From assembly GCA_029834535.1 (NCBI GenBank), contig JAQMWT010000428.1:121479-185478 (forward strand): a stretch of DNA of 64,000 bases, in the 5' to 3' direction. The position numbers and the translations under genes were made by a program. The notes beneath the pieces were generated by a model that was not told the origin of the DNA, did not search any database, and saw only the letters and a program-made list of their open reading frames with translations. Within the stretch, counting starts at the first letter, position 1, and each line of letters opens with the position of its first letter. Origin of the DNA: Chrysophaeum taylorii. Taxonomy: Eukaryota; Sar; Pelagophyceae; Pelagomonadales; Pelagomonadaceae. Positions 19,331-27,525 of this stretch are shown here, one piece after another.

Positions 19331-20889
19331 TCAATCTTGCACAAGCGAGCGTAGACTCGGTTCTCAACTGTGCTCAGGCTCTGTTGCATCGCATGGTGCT
19401 GTTGCCCATAAACCTGAACTACCACAGGATTGCGCTCGTCATAAGTTGTTCTGAACGTCAAAATCGGAGAATCGACACGTCGATCCTGCACCTTTAACTT
19501 CTTGCGCCCATAAGCGACTTGTGTGCGGAGAAACGCAATGCGATTTCGCGGGTAGTCCACTATGGCTCCCAACACCCGAATATCGCGCGCTCCCAGCAAA
19601 AATAGATGATTAGTATCCTTACCCTGATCGCCGACTGCGGTTGCGATGGAGGACGGTGCCTCATGAATCCTGAGCCTTGCGAGGGCATCCGCCCTCCCGG
19701 CGTAGGTTGGCACCTATTCGCCTCCCGGGCGGGCCGGTTGGCAGCCGGAACGTTCGCAGTGGGACGGGGTATGGCCGGGGGGCGAAGACGGAAGGTTATC
19801 GACGAGTTGGTTGTCAGTCACATCGCGGTCTCCTCGTCGCATGGCGACAAGCTTGATGGTCACTCTCCGCCGACCGACCTTTCGGCGCTCCTCGTCTACA
19901 GGCCCGTGATTCCGGACTGGCTCCTGTCGGTCCGGCCTGGCTCCCATGCTCGGGAGAGGTCTGAAGTTAGTTAGTTAGTTAGTTAGTATCGGCCACAATA
20001 GCAACAACTGGAACGGCCACGTTGCCCGCAAGCGCAATCCGCAATGCGACCCATTTGTGGATAGTCGTCTTGTTCAATCCTGACCCGTACAGGGTGCGCT
20101 CGACTGGAAGATCGCCCCGGTCAAGGATGATGCTATCCTTTTCCAGTTTTTCAACCACCCCACGACAAATATAGGAGACATCCCCCATTCCATCCACGCC
20201 TAAAGTCGTTGCAAACTTCGGCCCATCTCGTCGTCTATAAATATGACCAACTATAAACGTAAGTGTACCAGGGTCCAAACAACCAATGGTGATGAGATAT
20301 CGCTCGATCTTTTCCCCATCGCTCGGCGAAAGTGCAGTGTGATGACATCGTATCACCGGTTTCGCATCGCCCGGCATCTGCATCGTCACCGCTGCCATAT
20401 CTGGCGTTCCACATCTCGCCGCTGAATCTATATTGGCGCTCGCCGCTTCGGCTGCTTCCTCATTCCCCAGTTTCGCTGACAACAAATTCTGACACTCTTC
20501 AATCGGAGGCACATATATCTCCTCCTTTAACTCTTCTGGCAATCGCCGTTTCTCGTCCATCAAATCGGACATTCCCATCAACTTCTCCTCCATCGGCGCC
20601 GCTGTGGTCTGCTCTGCTGCGACCAAAACGGTATCGGCTAAAACATCGGCTAAAACGGGCTCGACATCGGCTAAAACGGGCTCGGGGGGGGGCGTAGGAA
20701 AAGAAGACGTCGTCCCCGACGTCAACTCAAAAGGTCTAACGTCATCATCGTGAACTGCCCTGCAAGACATGCACATTGACGAATGGGGGGGCACTGGAAC
20801 CTGCGGCATGGGTTCGTCGGTCTCCGAATCTGAGTCTTCCCAGTAGTGCGGAGAATCCAAAGTAGTATCTGATATTGCTTCCACATACT
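19231..20889 (-). pseudogene. Gypsy aspartic protease region, split by a SINE
   Basis: The upstream half (20889-19991) begins acidic, contains a short repeated 'PVLADV' stretch, and reaches a protease-like fold: 'TTLGVDGMGDVSYICRGVVEKL' corresponds to the usual DTGA..SFI active site but reads Asp-Gly-Met-Gly. After removal of the SINE and one 8-bp target duplication the frame continues without shift into 'HLFLLGARDIRVLGAIVDYPRNRIAF', the second half of the protease with the LG-D motif. The remaining 90 residues lead into the linker frame through a one-base shift. The SINE disrupts this copy, and the altered active site makes activity uncertain even without it. Confidence 0.7.
19618..19982 (+). 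mobile_element. SINE-like repeat inserted in the Gypsy protease
   Basis: It is about 365 bp, nearly identical to 24784-25146, starts at the same base (ACCCTGATCGCC) and ends in a (GTTA)n tail. TTAGTATC at 19610-19617 and 19983-19990 is the target duplication. The last 60 bases, including the CTCCC..CGGGAG hairpin, resemble the LINE-C end at 9400-9475. Identical 5' starts in two copies argue for a defined short element rather than random LINE truncation. The open frames across it are not considered genes. Confidence 0.85.
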
Positions 20890-20958
20890 ATGTAGAAGGC
20901 CACCGAACGATCCGAGCGTTGGTGGTATGTTGCTCCTGTTGCAAACGATGGCTGCTCG

Positions 20959-22176
20959 TCACTGCGACATCGGCAACATCATCGGAGACTCCGGCGGGCC
21001 GCGCCGTCGGGTAAAAGACAACCCCGACAATGGCGGCGCGTCGCATAAAGATTGGAACGCGAAAGTTGCGCTCGAATGTCCCGAACTATCCTGATATCTG
21101 CCTCCGTCATATTCGCCATCGTAATGTCGATGACGTCGGCGCCGGCGCGAATTGCGACTAGAGCTCCGGTGACGGCGAGGACTCGGGCTGCTTTGAGCAG
21201 TATGGGCTTTTCGATCAGAGCTCTGGCTTCGATGTCGTCGCGACGATCGTCTAGAAGGTGATCGTCCGTCTCGCTGTCGTGTAGAAATCGATGTAGTATC
21301 CTTGATGCCCTTGACCTTGCTCACCATGGTCGCCATTGTGGTTCCAAGATCGGTGAGGGCTGTTTGAAGTTCATTAGAAGGCTCCGATCCGCGCGTGGCG
21401 TTCGCATGAGATGCATCATCACGCTTCGCCCAATCGGAACGCGATATGGGCTGCTTCTTCTGCTTACGAATACGCTTCCACATCGCACAGTAGTAACGAT
21501 CCGGATCGCGGTTGCAAACCACGCGATTTCCGTGTTCATCTTCATCATGGGTGGTCCAGAAGAACCCACAGTGCGGGCACGTTCTCTTGCCCCACAAAAA
21601 AGGATCTCGTAAGATCAGCGGATCCGCATTCCCAGACGGTTTATCTGCATCTTGCTTGGCTTGTTGATCGGAGGCCATAGCTCGACCTCCCCGCCCTCGC
21701 GGCGGTTTATTCGATTTCGGATTAGGAGGGCCTTGGTCCTTCTCCTCCTCCATCAACTTTCGTAAGTCGTTCTCGAGCCGCGTAATAGGCGCTACCATCG
21801 ACTTAAAAGTCACGTAGCTATCAGTTTGTCCGCTCCTCATAGTCCGCACACGGGTCCTCAACTCCTTGGATGTCAATCCACTGATAAGCTGGTCGAGGAT
21901 ATCAACATCATCCATCGTGCGGCTGGACACGGAACAAAACTCCAAGGCTTCCGATTGGAATCTGGTACAATACGTCTGGACGTGCCGCTCCCCAGACTTC
22001 TTCGGAACTGAAGCCTGGGTGACCCTCCGCAGCTTGTCGAGCAGCTCCTGCTGCGTGCGCCGAGGTCGGCAAGTCGATCTAAAATAATCCAAAATCTTAT
22101 CGCAATACGTCTCGTTAAGACGACGGATGCGACGAACCGAGGCTCCATGCTCTTCATCGTCAGTATCCAATTTCAA
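20959..22176 (-). CDS. Gag (capsid and nucleocapsid-like part) of the Gypsy element
   Basis: Residues 20-140 form a helical block with the pattern of Gypsy capsids ('LLDKLRRVTQ', 'VQTYCTRFQSEALEF', 'ILDQLISGLTSKELRTRV'). A Cys/His cluster follows at residues 200-221 (Cys200, Cys203, His210, His215, Cys221), not the usual CX2CX4HX4C knuckle. Residues 305-370 are an Arg/Ser-rich stretch that could bind RNA. The stop is followed by about 70 bases before the protease frame opens, so no simple frameshift links them. The N-terminal portion is in other frames upstream. Confidence 0.75.
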   Translation of the reverse strand: MKLDTDDEEHGASVRRIRRLNETYCDKILDYFRSTCRPRRTQQELLDKLRRVTQASVPKKSGERHVQTYCTRFQSEALEFCSVSSRTMDDVDILDQLISGLTSKELRTRVRTMRSGQTDSYVTFKSMVAPITRLENDLRKLMEEEKDQGPPNPKSNKPPRGRGGRAMASDQQAKQDADKPSGNADPLILRDPFLWGKRTCPHCGFFWTTHDEDEHGNRVVCNRDPDRYYCAMWKRIRKQKKQPISRSDWAKRDDASHANATRGSEPSNELQTALTDLGTTMATMVSKVKGIKDTTSISTRQRDGRSPSRRSSRRHRSQSSDRKAHTAQSSPSPRRHRSSSRNSRRRRRHRHYDGEYDGGRYQDSSGHSSATFAFQSLCDAPPLSGLSFTRRRGPPESPMMLPMSQ

Positions 22177-22189
22177 GTAAAACGACGGA

Positions 22190-23097
22190 CCGTGCGCTAG
22201 CTCATCGCAGAGCTCCTCGTATTCTGCAAGTGTTCCTCAAAAATGGGTGCAACGGTGTCCCGTAGATGCACAGGTAGTAGGTAACGTAATTTCTCGACCG
22301 AGCAATGGTCATCTGCTAAAGTATGCATCATCGCCGCCGAATCCAATTTGAATTGCCGTTGGTCTCGGCCGTCGATGACGAGTTTGAAGTTGTCAGGCTT
22401 CAAATTGGAGGTGGGTCGACGGGATCGGCTCAAGTTGCCTTTTCGAAGGCGACCGCAACCGTCTGCGATATTCCCCGCGATAATTCCCGTAAAGTTTCGT
22501 ACCTTCTTTCTCAACTTCCGCCCTACCCTCAGTCTCCGTATCGACTCGGGGCAGAGGTTCACTCCCCGTTTCAGTGTTCCTTTCCGGTTCAGGCGGCCTC
22601 ACGGGCGTCTCCGGTTCGGGTCGACTCACATGTCGTTCGCGGCTACTCTCCTGACGCGCACGTTCGGCTAACAATTCATTTCGTTCACGACGAAATCGTT
22701 CAACCTCTTCACGTAGGGTCTTCGAGGTCTCAATCTCTTGCTGTAAAGCATCATTGAGCACATCAACTTCTCGTCAAGCCGCTGCCTCTTTCGCTTCAGC
22801 CCTTTCACGAGCAAAAAGCTCAGCTAATCGTTCATTTTCGCGACGTCACCGCTCGAGGTCTTCACGAAGTCGAATTCGGGCTGCAGATCCGCGCTCAATC
22901 GTAACACGCTCGCCACGGTCCGGGGTCGTTGGACTCAACGGCGAAAAAATAGCAGTATCCGGAGGCACGTCAGGGGGCACGTCAGCAACGTCGACTGCCT
23001 CGGCCCCTCTTAATTCACCTTCCTCGCGGCCTATCTCAGGGGCGGCGGGAAGAACTGGAGGAGATTCTTCCTCACGCACGTCTGCGTTTATCTCCAT
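22190..23097 (-). pseudogene. Gag N-terminal region, frameshifted
   Basis: An ATG at 23095-23097 opens an acidic Pro/Glu-rich frame that changes frame near 22850 and again near 22450. The middle part is a charged Arg/Glu coiled coil ('LREEVERFRRERNELLAERARQ'), and the last part includes 'FKLVIDGRDQRQFKLDS' and leads to the main gag frame. The pieces read as one N-terminal extension with two or three indels. The 23098-23529 interval before it is a leader without a clear gene. On the element strand, just inside the 5' LTR, a TGGTGGAT stretch is a weak primer-binding-site candidate. Confidence 0.55.
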
Positions 23098-23529
23098 ACT
23101 GTATCAAATATCGATCAAGAATCTCGAAACACGTCCGGATCCGATCACTCGAAGTAATGCACGTTGATTCCAAAAACGCTATCTGTCGCTGTAAAAACAG
23201 CACTCGCGAAATTCCAATCCGCCGGCAATTCAAAAATGCCGTGGGTAGCGATCCCTCTCGCTAAACAGCTTCCACCGTTCAGCTATACCAAAATCAATTC
23301 CCGGGAGAATGCGTTGCGATTTCAAACTCGCACGCGTGTTCGTCCTCACTCGGATCACACGAACACAAACAACGTTCGCGTATATGCTCAACGCAAACCG
23401 GTCCACTGGAACTCCGTGTGCTTGATCAGGGCGCACGTACAAATCCGGACCACGTATACAATACGTACGGTAGCACTCGCTCGTCGGCGACCGATGTAGT
23501 CGCACGAGCTCGTATCATCCACCACGGAT

Positions 23530-24296
23530 GGCGGCACAGACAAAAAACACTCCCGACCCCCGGGTGACAAAGGGGGTACTCACCGACTCGTCCTAGACCT
23601 CACTGAACGAGGAAAACACGGACTTTTCACCTTCGATACGATGCGTGCCGCCGGCTTCGTCGCCGCTGCGAGCGGCCATCGAGGTCGCGACCGCGGTCTC
23701 GGACTCGCCCGCGGGTTGACGTCCAGTCGACAAACCCGAAAAAATACTCGGCGGCTCGCTCTACGGGCGGCGCGCCGCGCCGCCGGGCCCGGCACTTCGA
23801 TACGATGCGTGCCGGCGTCTTCGTCGCCGCTGCGAGCGGCCACCGCCGTCCCGACCGCGGCCTCGGACTCTCCCCCGCGGGCGACAACGGCTCGCCGTAA
23901 AGTCGCGGCCTTCGTCGAGGCGTCGTCGACCTCGACGCGTCCGCGACCGCGATTACGCTTTGGTCGACGGTGGTCGCGCCACGACCTGGGACTGGCCGGG
24001 CTCTGGCCATCGCAAACCTCGCGACCTACTGCTGGAGCGCCTACGGATCGAAGACCTCGAAAAACGACTCGGGGTCGGATATGCTTGCCACACACCTTGC
24101 TCACGCTCACCAAGCCTCTCAACAAGATGGAGAGGTGGTATATGATAGCAAGAATGCTACAAGAATACTGCAAGAATGCTTCTCACAAGAGAGAGGTATG
24201 ACGTCACTAGGAAGATAGGGAGAGGCGTCCCGTTGAACGGGTATCAAACCTCGAGAGAGGGGGGGTAGGCCTTGACGGTCAGGAGTTGCCGCCACA
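23530..24296 (-). repeat. 5' LTR of the methyltransferase Gypsy element, with an internal insert
   Basis: About 765 bp, against about 320 bp for the 3' LTR. The outer parts match (23530-23623 and 24067-24296), and about 440 bp in the middle are absent from the other LTR. The end sequences carry the same TGGCGGCA / TGCCGCCA inverted pair. Confidence 0.8.
23624..24066. repeat. GC-rich insert with an internal tandem duplication in the 5' LTR
   Basis: It is present only in the 5' LTR. Two similar units of about 160 bp start near 23631 and 23796 with 'ttcgatacgatgcgtgccg' and share a GC-rich body full of CG dinucleotides. Frames across it are Arg/Ala strings of low complexity. It may be LTR sequence deleted from the 3' copy or an insertion in the 5' copy. 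Confidence 0.6.
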
Positions 24297-24476
24297 GTTG
24301 CCCTACTGCGCATGAACAAGAATTTCATTGCGGTGGCCCGGATTAAGTACAGGGACCTCGGACACGAGACCGAGTTTTTCAAAAACGCCGAGATCTCCAT
24401 CCGCGAAGACTCTTTGGAGATGGAGGTTGATGAGGAAGAACCAGACGAAGATACCGAGGTCGTTCACATCGCCTAA
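24297..24476 (+). pseudogene. Possible host gene, 3' portion beyond the Gypsy insertion
   Basis: From the second GTTGC target copy the plus strand reads on in the same frame as 15094-15208 and ends with TAA at 24474-24476 after an acidic tail ('EVDEEEPDEDTEVVHIA'). The segment between includes 'MNKNFIAVARIKYRDLGHE'. I do not recognise the protein. The in-frame join across 9 kb of element is strong evidence that one coding region was interrupted here. Confidence 0.5.
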
Positions 24477-24764
24477 AGTAAGAAACACTGAACCTAATCC
24501 ACGGCAACTCCTCCTTCGCCCCAAAACGCGAATGGATCTAAGAGCACCAGACCTAGGCAATAGCGCGCGGGGGGCACGGAACTGACGGGGCGCGGCAGGG
24601 ACCGACGCTGGCGTTAAAAAAAAAATAAGTGGCGTTCACTTCACAAAGGTTCACGATGGCCACGTAGGGTGACGTGTTCACTTCGAATCACTTCACCAAT
24701 ATTGCGTGGCTGGTGGAGTGGTTCACGTTCACTTGCTGAAGTGAATTCCCAACGCCGAAAGTAA
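24477..24764. other. No gene; GTTCACTT-rich spacer
   Basis: No protein-coding signal. Between about 24640 and 24740 the words 'gttcactt' and 'cacttc' recur several times. A run of A lies near 24617-24627. Confidence 0.4.
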
Positions 24765-24783
24765 TAATTGCGGAAGGGTTAGG

Positions 24784-25146
24784 TTACCCTGATCGCCGAC
24801 TGCGGTTGCGATGGAGGACGGTGCCTCATGAATCCTGAGCCTTGCGAGGGCATCCGCCCGCCCGGCGTAGGTTGGCACCTATTCGCCTCCCGGGCGGGCC
24901 GGTTGGCAGCCGGAACGTTCGCAGTGGGACGGGGTATGGCCGGGGGGCGAAGACGGAAGGTTATCGACGAGTTGGTTGTCAGTCACATCGCGGTCTCCTC
25001 GTCGCATGGCGACAAGCTTGATGGTCACTCTCCGCCGACCGACCTTTCGGCGCTCCTCGTCTACAGGCCCGTGATTCCGGACTGGCACCTGTCGGTCCGG
25101 CCTGGCTCCCATGCTCGGGAGAGGTCTGAAGTTCGTTAGTTAGTTA
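24784..25146 (+). mobile_element. SINE-like repeat in the Copia 3' region
   Basis: This is the second copy of the 365-bp repeat, flanked by a perfect 14-bp target duplication GCGGAAGGGTTAGG (24770-24783 and 25147-25160) and ending in (GTTA)n. It interrupts the 3' region of Copia copy 2, so it inserted after that element. Confidence 0.9.
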
Positions 25147-25160
25147 GCGGAAGGGTTAGG

Positions 25161-25426
25161 AAGGGGGGGGGGGGTAAAGTGAGGGAAAGCCGTATTACGG
25201 AGAGAAAACCCTCAAGTAGAAGGAGTGTGAAAGGAGGTGCGAGGAACTCCAGTGTCGTACACATTATAGTGTAAGCTGTAGCTCTCTGGACCCCCTCAAC
25301 GTGTGGGAAAGGCTTTATGCGTTCCAGACGTTCTTGAGTGTGAAGCTTGTGTACGATACATGAAAGCATCGAGTAACTTAAACATAAAACAACAACATAA
25401 ACGATGAGGTTACATTACAATTAACA
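25161..25426 (-). other. 3' region of Copia copy 2
   Basis: About 270 bp after the ORF-B stop, well conserved with 32684-32953 of copy 1. It includes a 'ccccctcaacgtgtgg' block and an A/C-rich stretch right after the gene. It probably carries the 3' processing signals. Family 2 has a comparable 'tctctgcaccccctcgag' block at about 41955. Confidence 0.55.
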
Positions 25427-27417
25427 TTAGGAGGAGGAAGTTGGACGTGTTGTTACATTACGTAACGAATCAGCATCCACAGTGTCTGATGTATGGTCCA
25501 ATTCATCATCACTATTGTCTTCAAGTTTCTTTAATTCTGGAGAGGAAGTGACATGATCTTCGAGCTGGTCGTTAGTGGTAGTGTTGTTCATAGTCGTCGC
25601 GTCGCAGAGATCAGCGAGTGGGGACATGACAGAAGACAAGTAGGACATAGCAGCAGCAGGTGGTAGAGTACGCAATTCTGTTGCAGGAATAACACGATCC
25701 TGTGCATCAGACATAGCGGTATGTAAACCAACAGCTGTATTTTCGATTAAAAGTTGTTGTGTCTCCTCAAAGGTGTTTGGAGGAGACTGTTCAACTGAAG
25801 CGATAAGGGACTTGGAGATAAGGTGAGCTAAAACAGCAAGGGTGGGCAATGTAGCGTCCTGGTGCATCTGGTAGCTGGAAAGCAAATCGTCCAAGAGTGA
25901 CACATGCTTGGTGTTATCAGTTAATTGCGCGGTGAGAGCATCGTTTGCACTTTGAAGTTGAGTGATGGTCTCCAAAGCATCGGAGATTCGTAGGTCACGT
26001 TCTGCAAGTTGCTTATCACGCTTGGCGATGTGCAAAGAAAGTGACTGGATTTCTTCTTTTAAAAGTCGTAAAGTTTCGTGTACATTATCAAGAGGCTCAG
26101 CTGTAGGAGTAAGCACAGCATGTTCATGTTCTTGCTCAGATTCAGACAATTTAGTGTCTGAAAATGAATCTATTATTACGGAGGGATAACCAACTTGGAT
26201 AAGCACATTCTTGAATGCAGTCTGATGATCTGGGACTAAGTTAAGGAAGTAGTCCACCATCGGTGGCAATGTCTCACGAGAGGAAGTGTGAATCTGATGT
26301 GTAACATCATTAACGAAACACTCAATGAGAACTCCGAGAAGTTCGTCAGGGGTTGTGACGACACAAACTTTGTCTTCGACGGACTGTAGTAGTGACCAGG
26401 CGGTAATAAGTATTTCGAGATTTACAATCGAAACATGAGGAAGTTGTAAAAGCAGTGGGGAGTTATCATCGTCTGGGCTGACTACTATGTCAGAGCTGTC
26501 AAGGTTGTGAACGGCCATGCATTTGAGGAGCGCGTCTTTGAGCTGTTTATTAATTGGAATGGACTTTCCAAAGCGCAAGATAGCGGCTCGAATATGGGCT
26601 GAAGGGTCATTATGACACGAGAGAAGAAACGTGTCAAGACGGTTCTTAGTTAGTGCGGTCCCGTGTTGCGAGAGGTTACACATAACACATATCCATAAGA
26701 AGACTGGACGAGGGATATCGAAGCAGTGCGCGGCATGCTGCGCTGATGCCAGGTGCTCTTCGATAATTTTAGTAACTTCATCCATTTTTACTTCGTCCTC
26801 AGTACAAATAGCGAGAACTAACGGAGTACCAGGTGCGTCAGATTTATTGAGGCACTTGGTGCAAAGCACATGTACTTTGACAACTCCTTTAACCTGCGGA
26901 GTTTTATGTAGACGAATGCCTTCATTTACTGGTACATTTGGTGCGTTTTTAATCCGTTTGGTCTTTAAGCACAGGAGGGAGCCCAAGAAATGAAGATTAT
27001 CAACTTTATTGTTCTGTTGTGCATCGGTGAGCAGCTGCTGCATAGGCTGAGACCAACATTGAATATCTTTAGGAGGAGGGAGTAGAAAATTCGGAGGGTG
27101 ATTACCAAGCGAAAGAACGTTCCCAGACATCATCGCCATAACGTCAAACTTACAGTTCTTTAACAAATAGTACTCTGTGCTCTTGACAGGGGTGTCAACA
27201 TCCTGTCGAGTTGATATTGACGTGGGAGTAACCGGTGTCTTGGTTCCTTGAGCAACAGAGAGATACGACGGTCGCTTACGGTTGTTGGGAGATCCGGGAG
27301 GAACAAGTGCCGGATTTAATGGATTAAAAGGTGATGATAAAGCGGATATTCCACCACGTCCACGATTAACACTGAATATCGTCGTCGTGCTGCATCTTTA
27401 TTCTTGGCAGGGTTCAT
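25427..27417 (-). pseudogene. Copia ORF-B, copy 2
   Basis: The ATG at 27415-27417 starts an Asn/Lys-rich N-terminus matching copy 1. A one-base loss near 27370 changes frame, after which about 580 residues are open to 25427. The first 250 residues include a Cys/His cluster ('VLCTKC', 'HCFDIPRP', 'CVMCNLSQHG') that could bind zinc. The middle is helical, and residues around 370-440 have regular heptads ('LRLLKEEIQSLSLHIAKRDKQL') typical of a coiled coil. The acidic C-terminus ends in '..RPTSSS'. It lies about 110 bases after the pol stop. It is not the capsid gene, because capsid-like sequence and protease precede integrase in the pol frame. The role is unknown; the position is that of an env-like or accessory gene. 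Confidence 0.6.
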
Positions 27418-27480
27418 CTTTTGTAAACATATATGAAGATCATATTATGTTTTCAGTGAGCCGCAATTTTCGTTTCTGTG

Positions 27481-27507
27481 AGGGCTAGTTTAATGTCATT
27501 GCGGACA
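27481..27507 (-). promoter_or_regulatory. Conserved 27-nt sequence between pol and ORF-B (copy 2)
   Basis: It lies just after the pol stop and before the ORF-B ATG. It is identical to 34995-35021 and agrees at 23 of 27 bases with 43785-43811 of family 2. On the element strand it contains TTAAACTAGCCCT. It may be a splice acceptor or internal promoter for ORF-B. Confidence 0.45.
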
Positions 27508-27525
27508 TAGTGATAAGGGTAACGA

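Larger units (their letters stand above)
15209..24296 (-). mobile_element. Gypsy-like LTR element carrying a DNA methyltransferase in place of RT and RNase H
   Basis: The element is bounded by direct repeats (LTRs at 15209-15528 and 23530-24296) and by GTTGC at 15204-15208 and 24297-24301, a 5-bp target duplication as expected for Gypsy integrases. Reading on the minus strand the order is gag (23097-20959), aspartic protease-like region (20889-19231, split by a SINE), linker and cytosine-C5 DNA methyltransferase (19330-17816), and integrase (about 17260-15720). No RT or RNase H motifs occur in any frame between the LTRs. It would therefore be non-autonomous for reverse transcription while encoding its own modification enzyme. 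Confidence 0.85.

Noticed and set aside
19714-19974. Open frames on both strands across the SINE copies (also 24828-25139)
   Set aside because: They coincide with the repeat, have no homology or conservation as proteins, and cross its non-coding tail.
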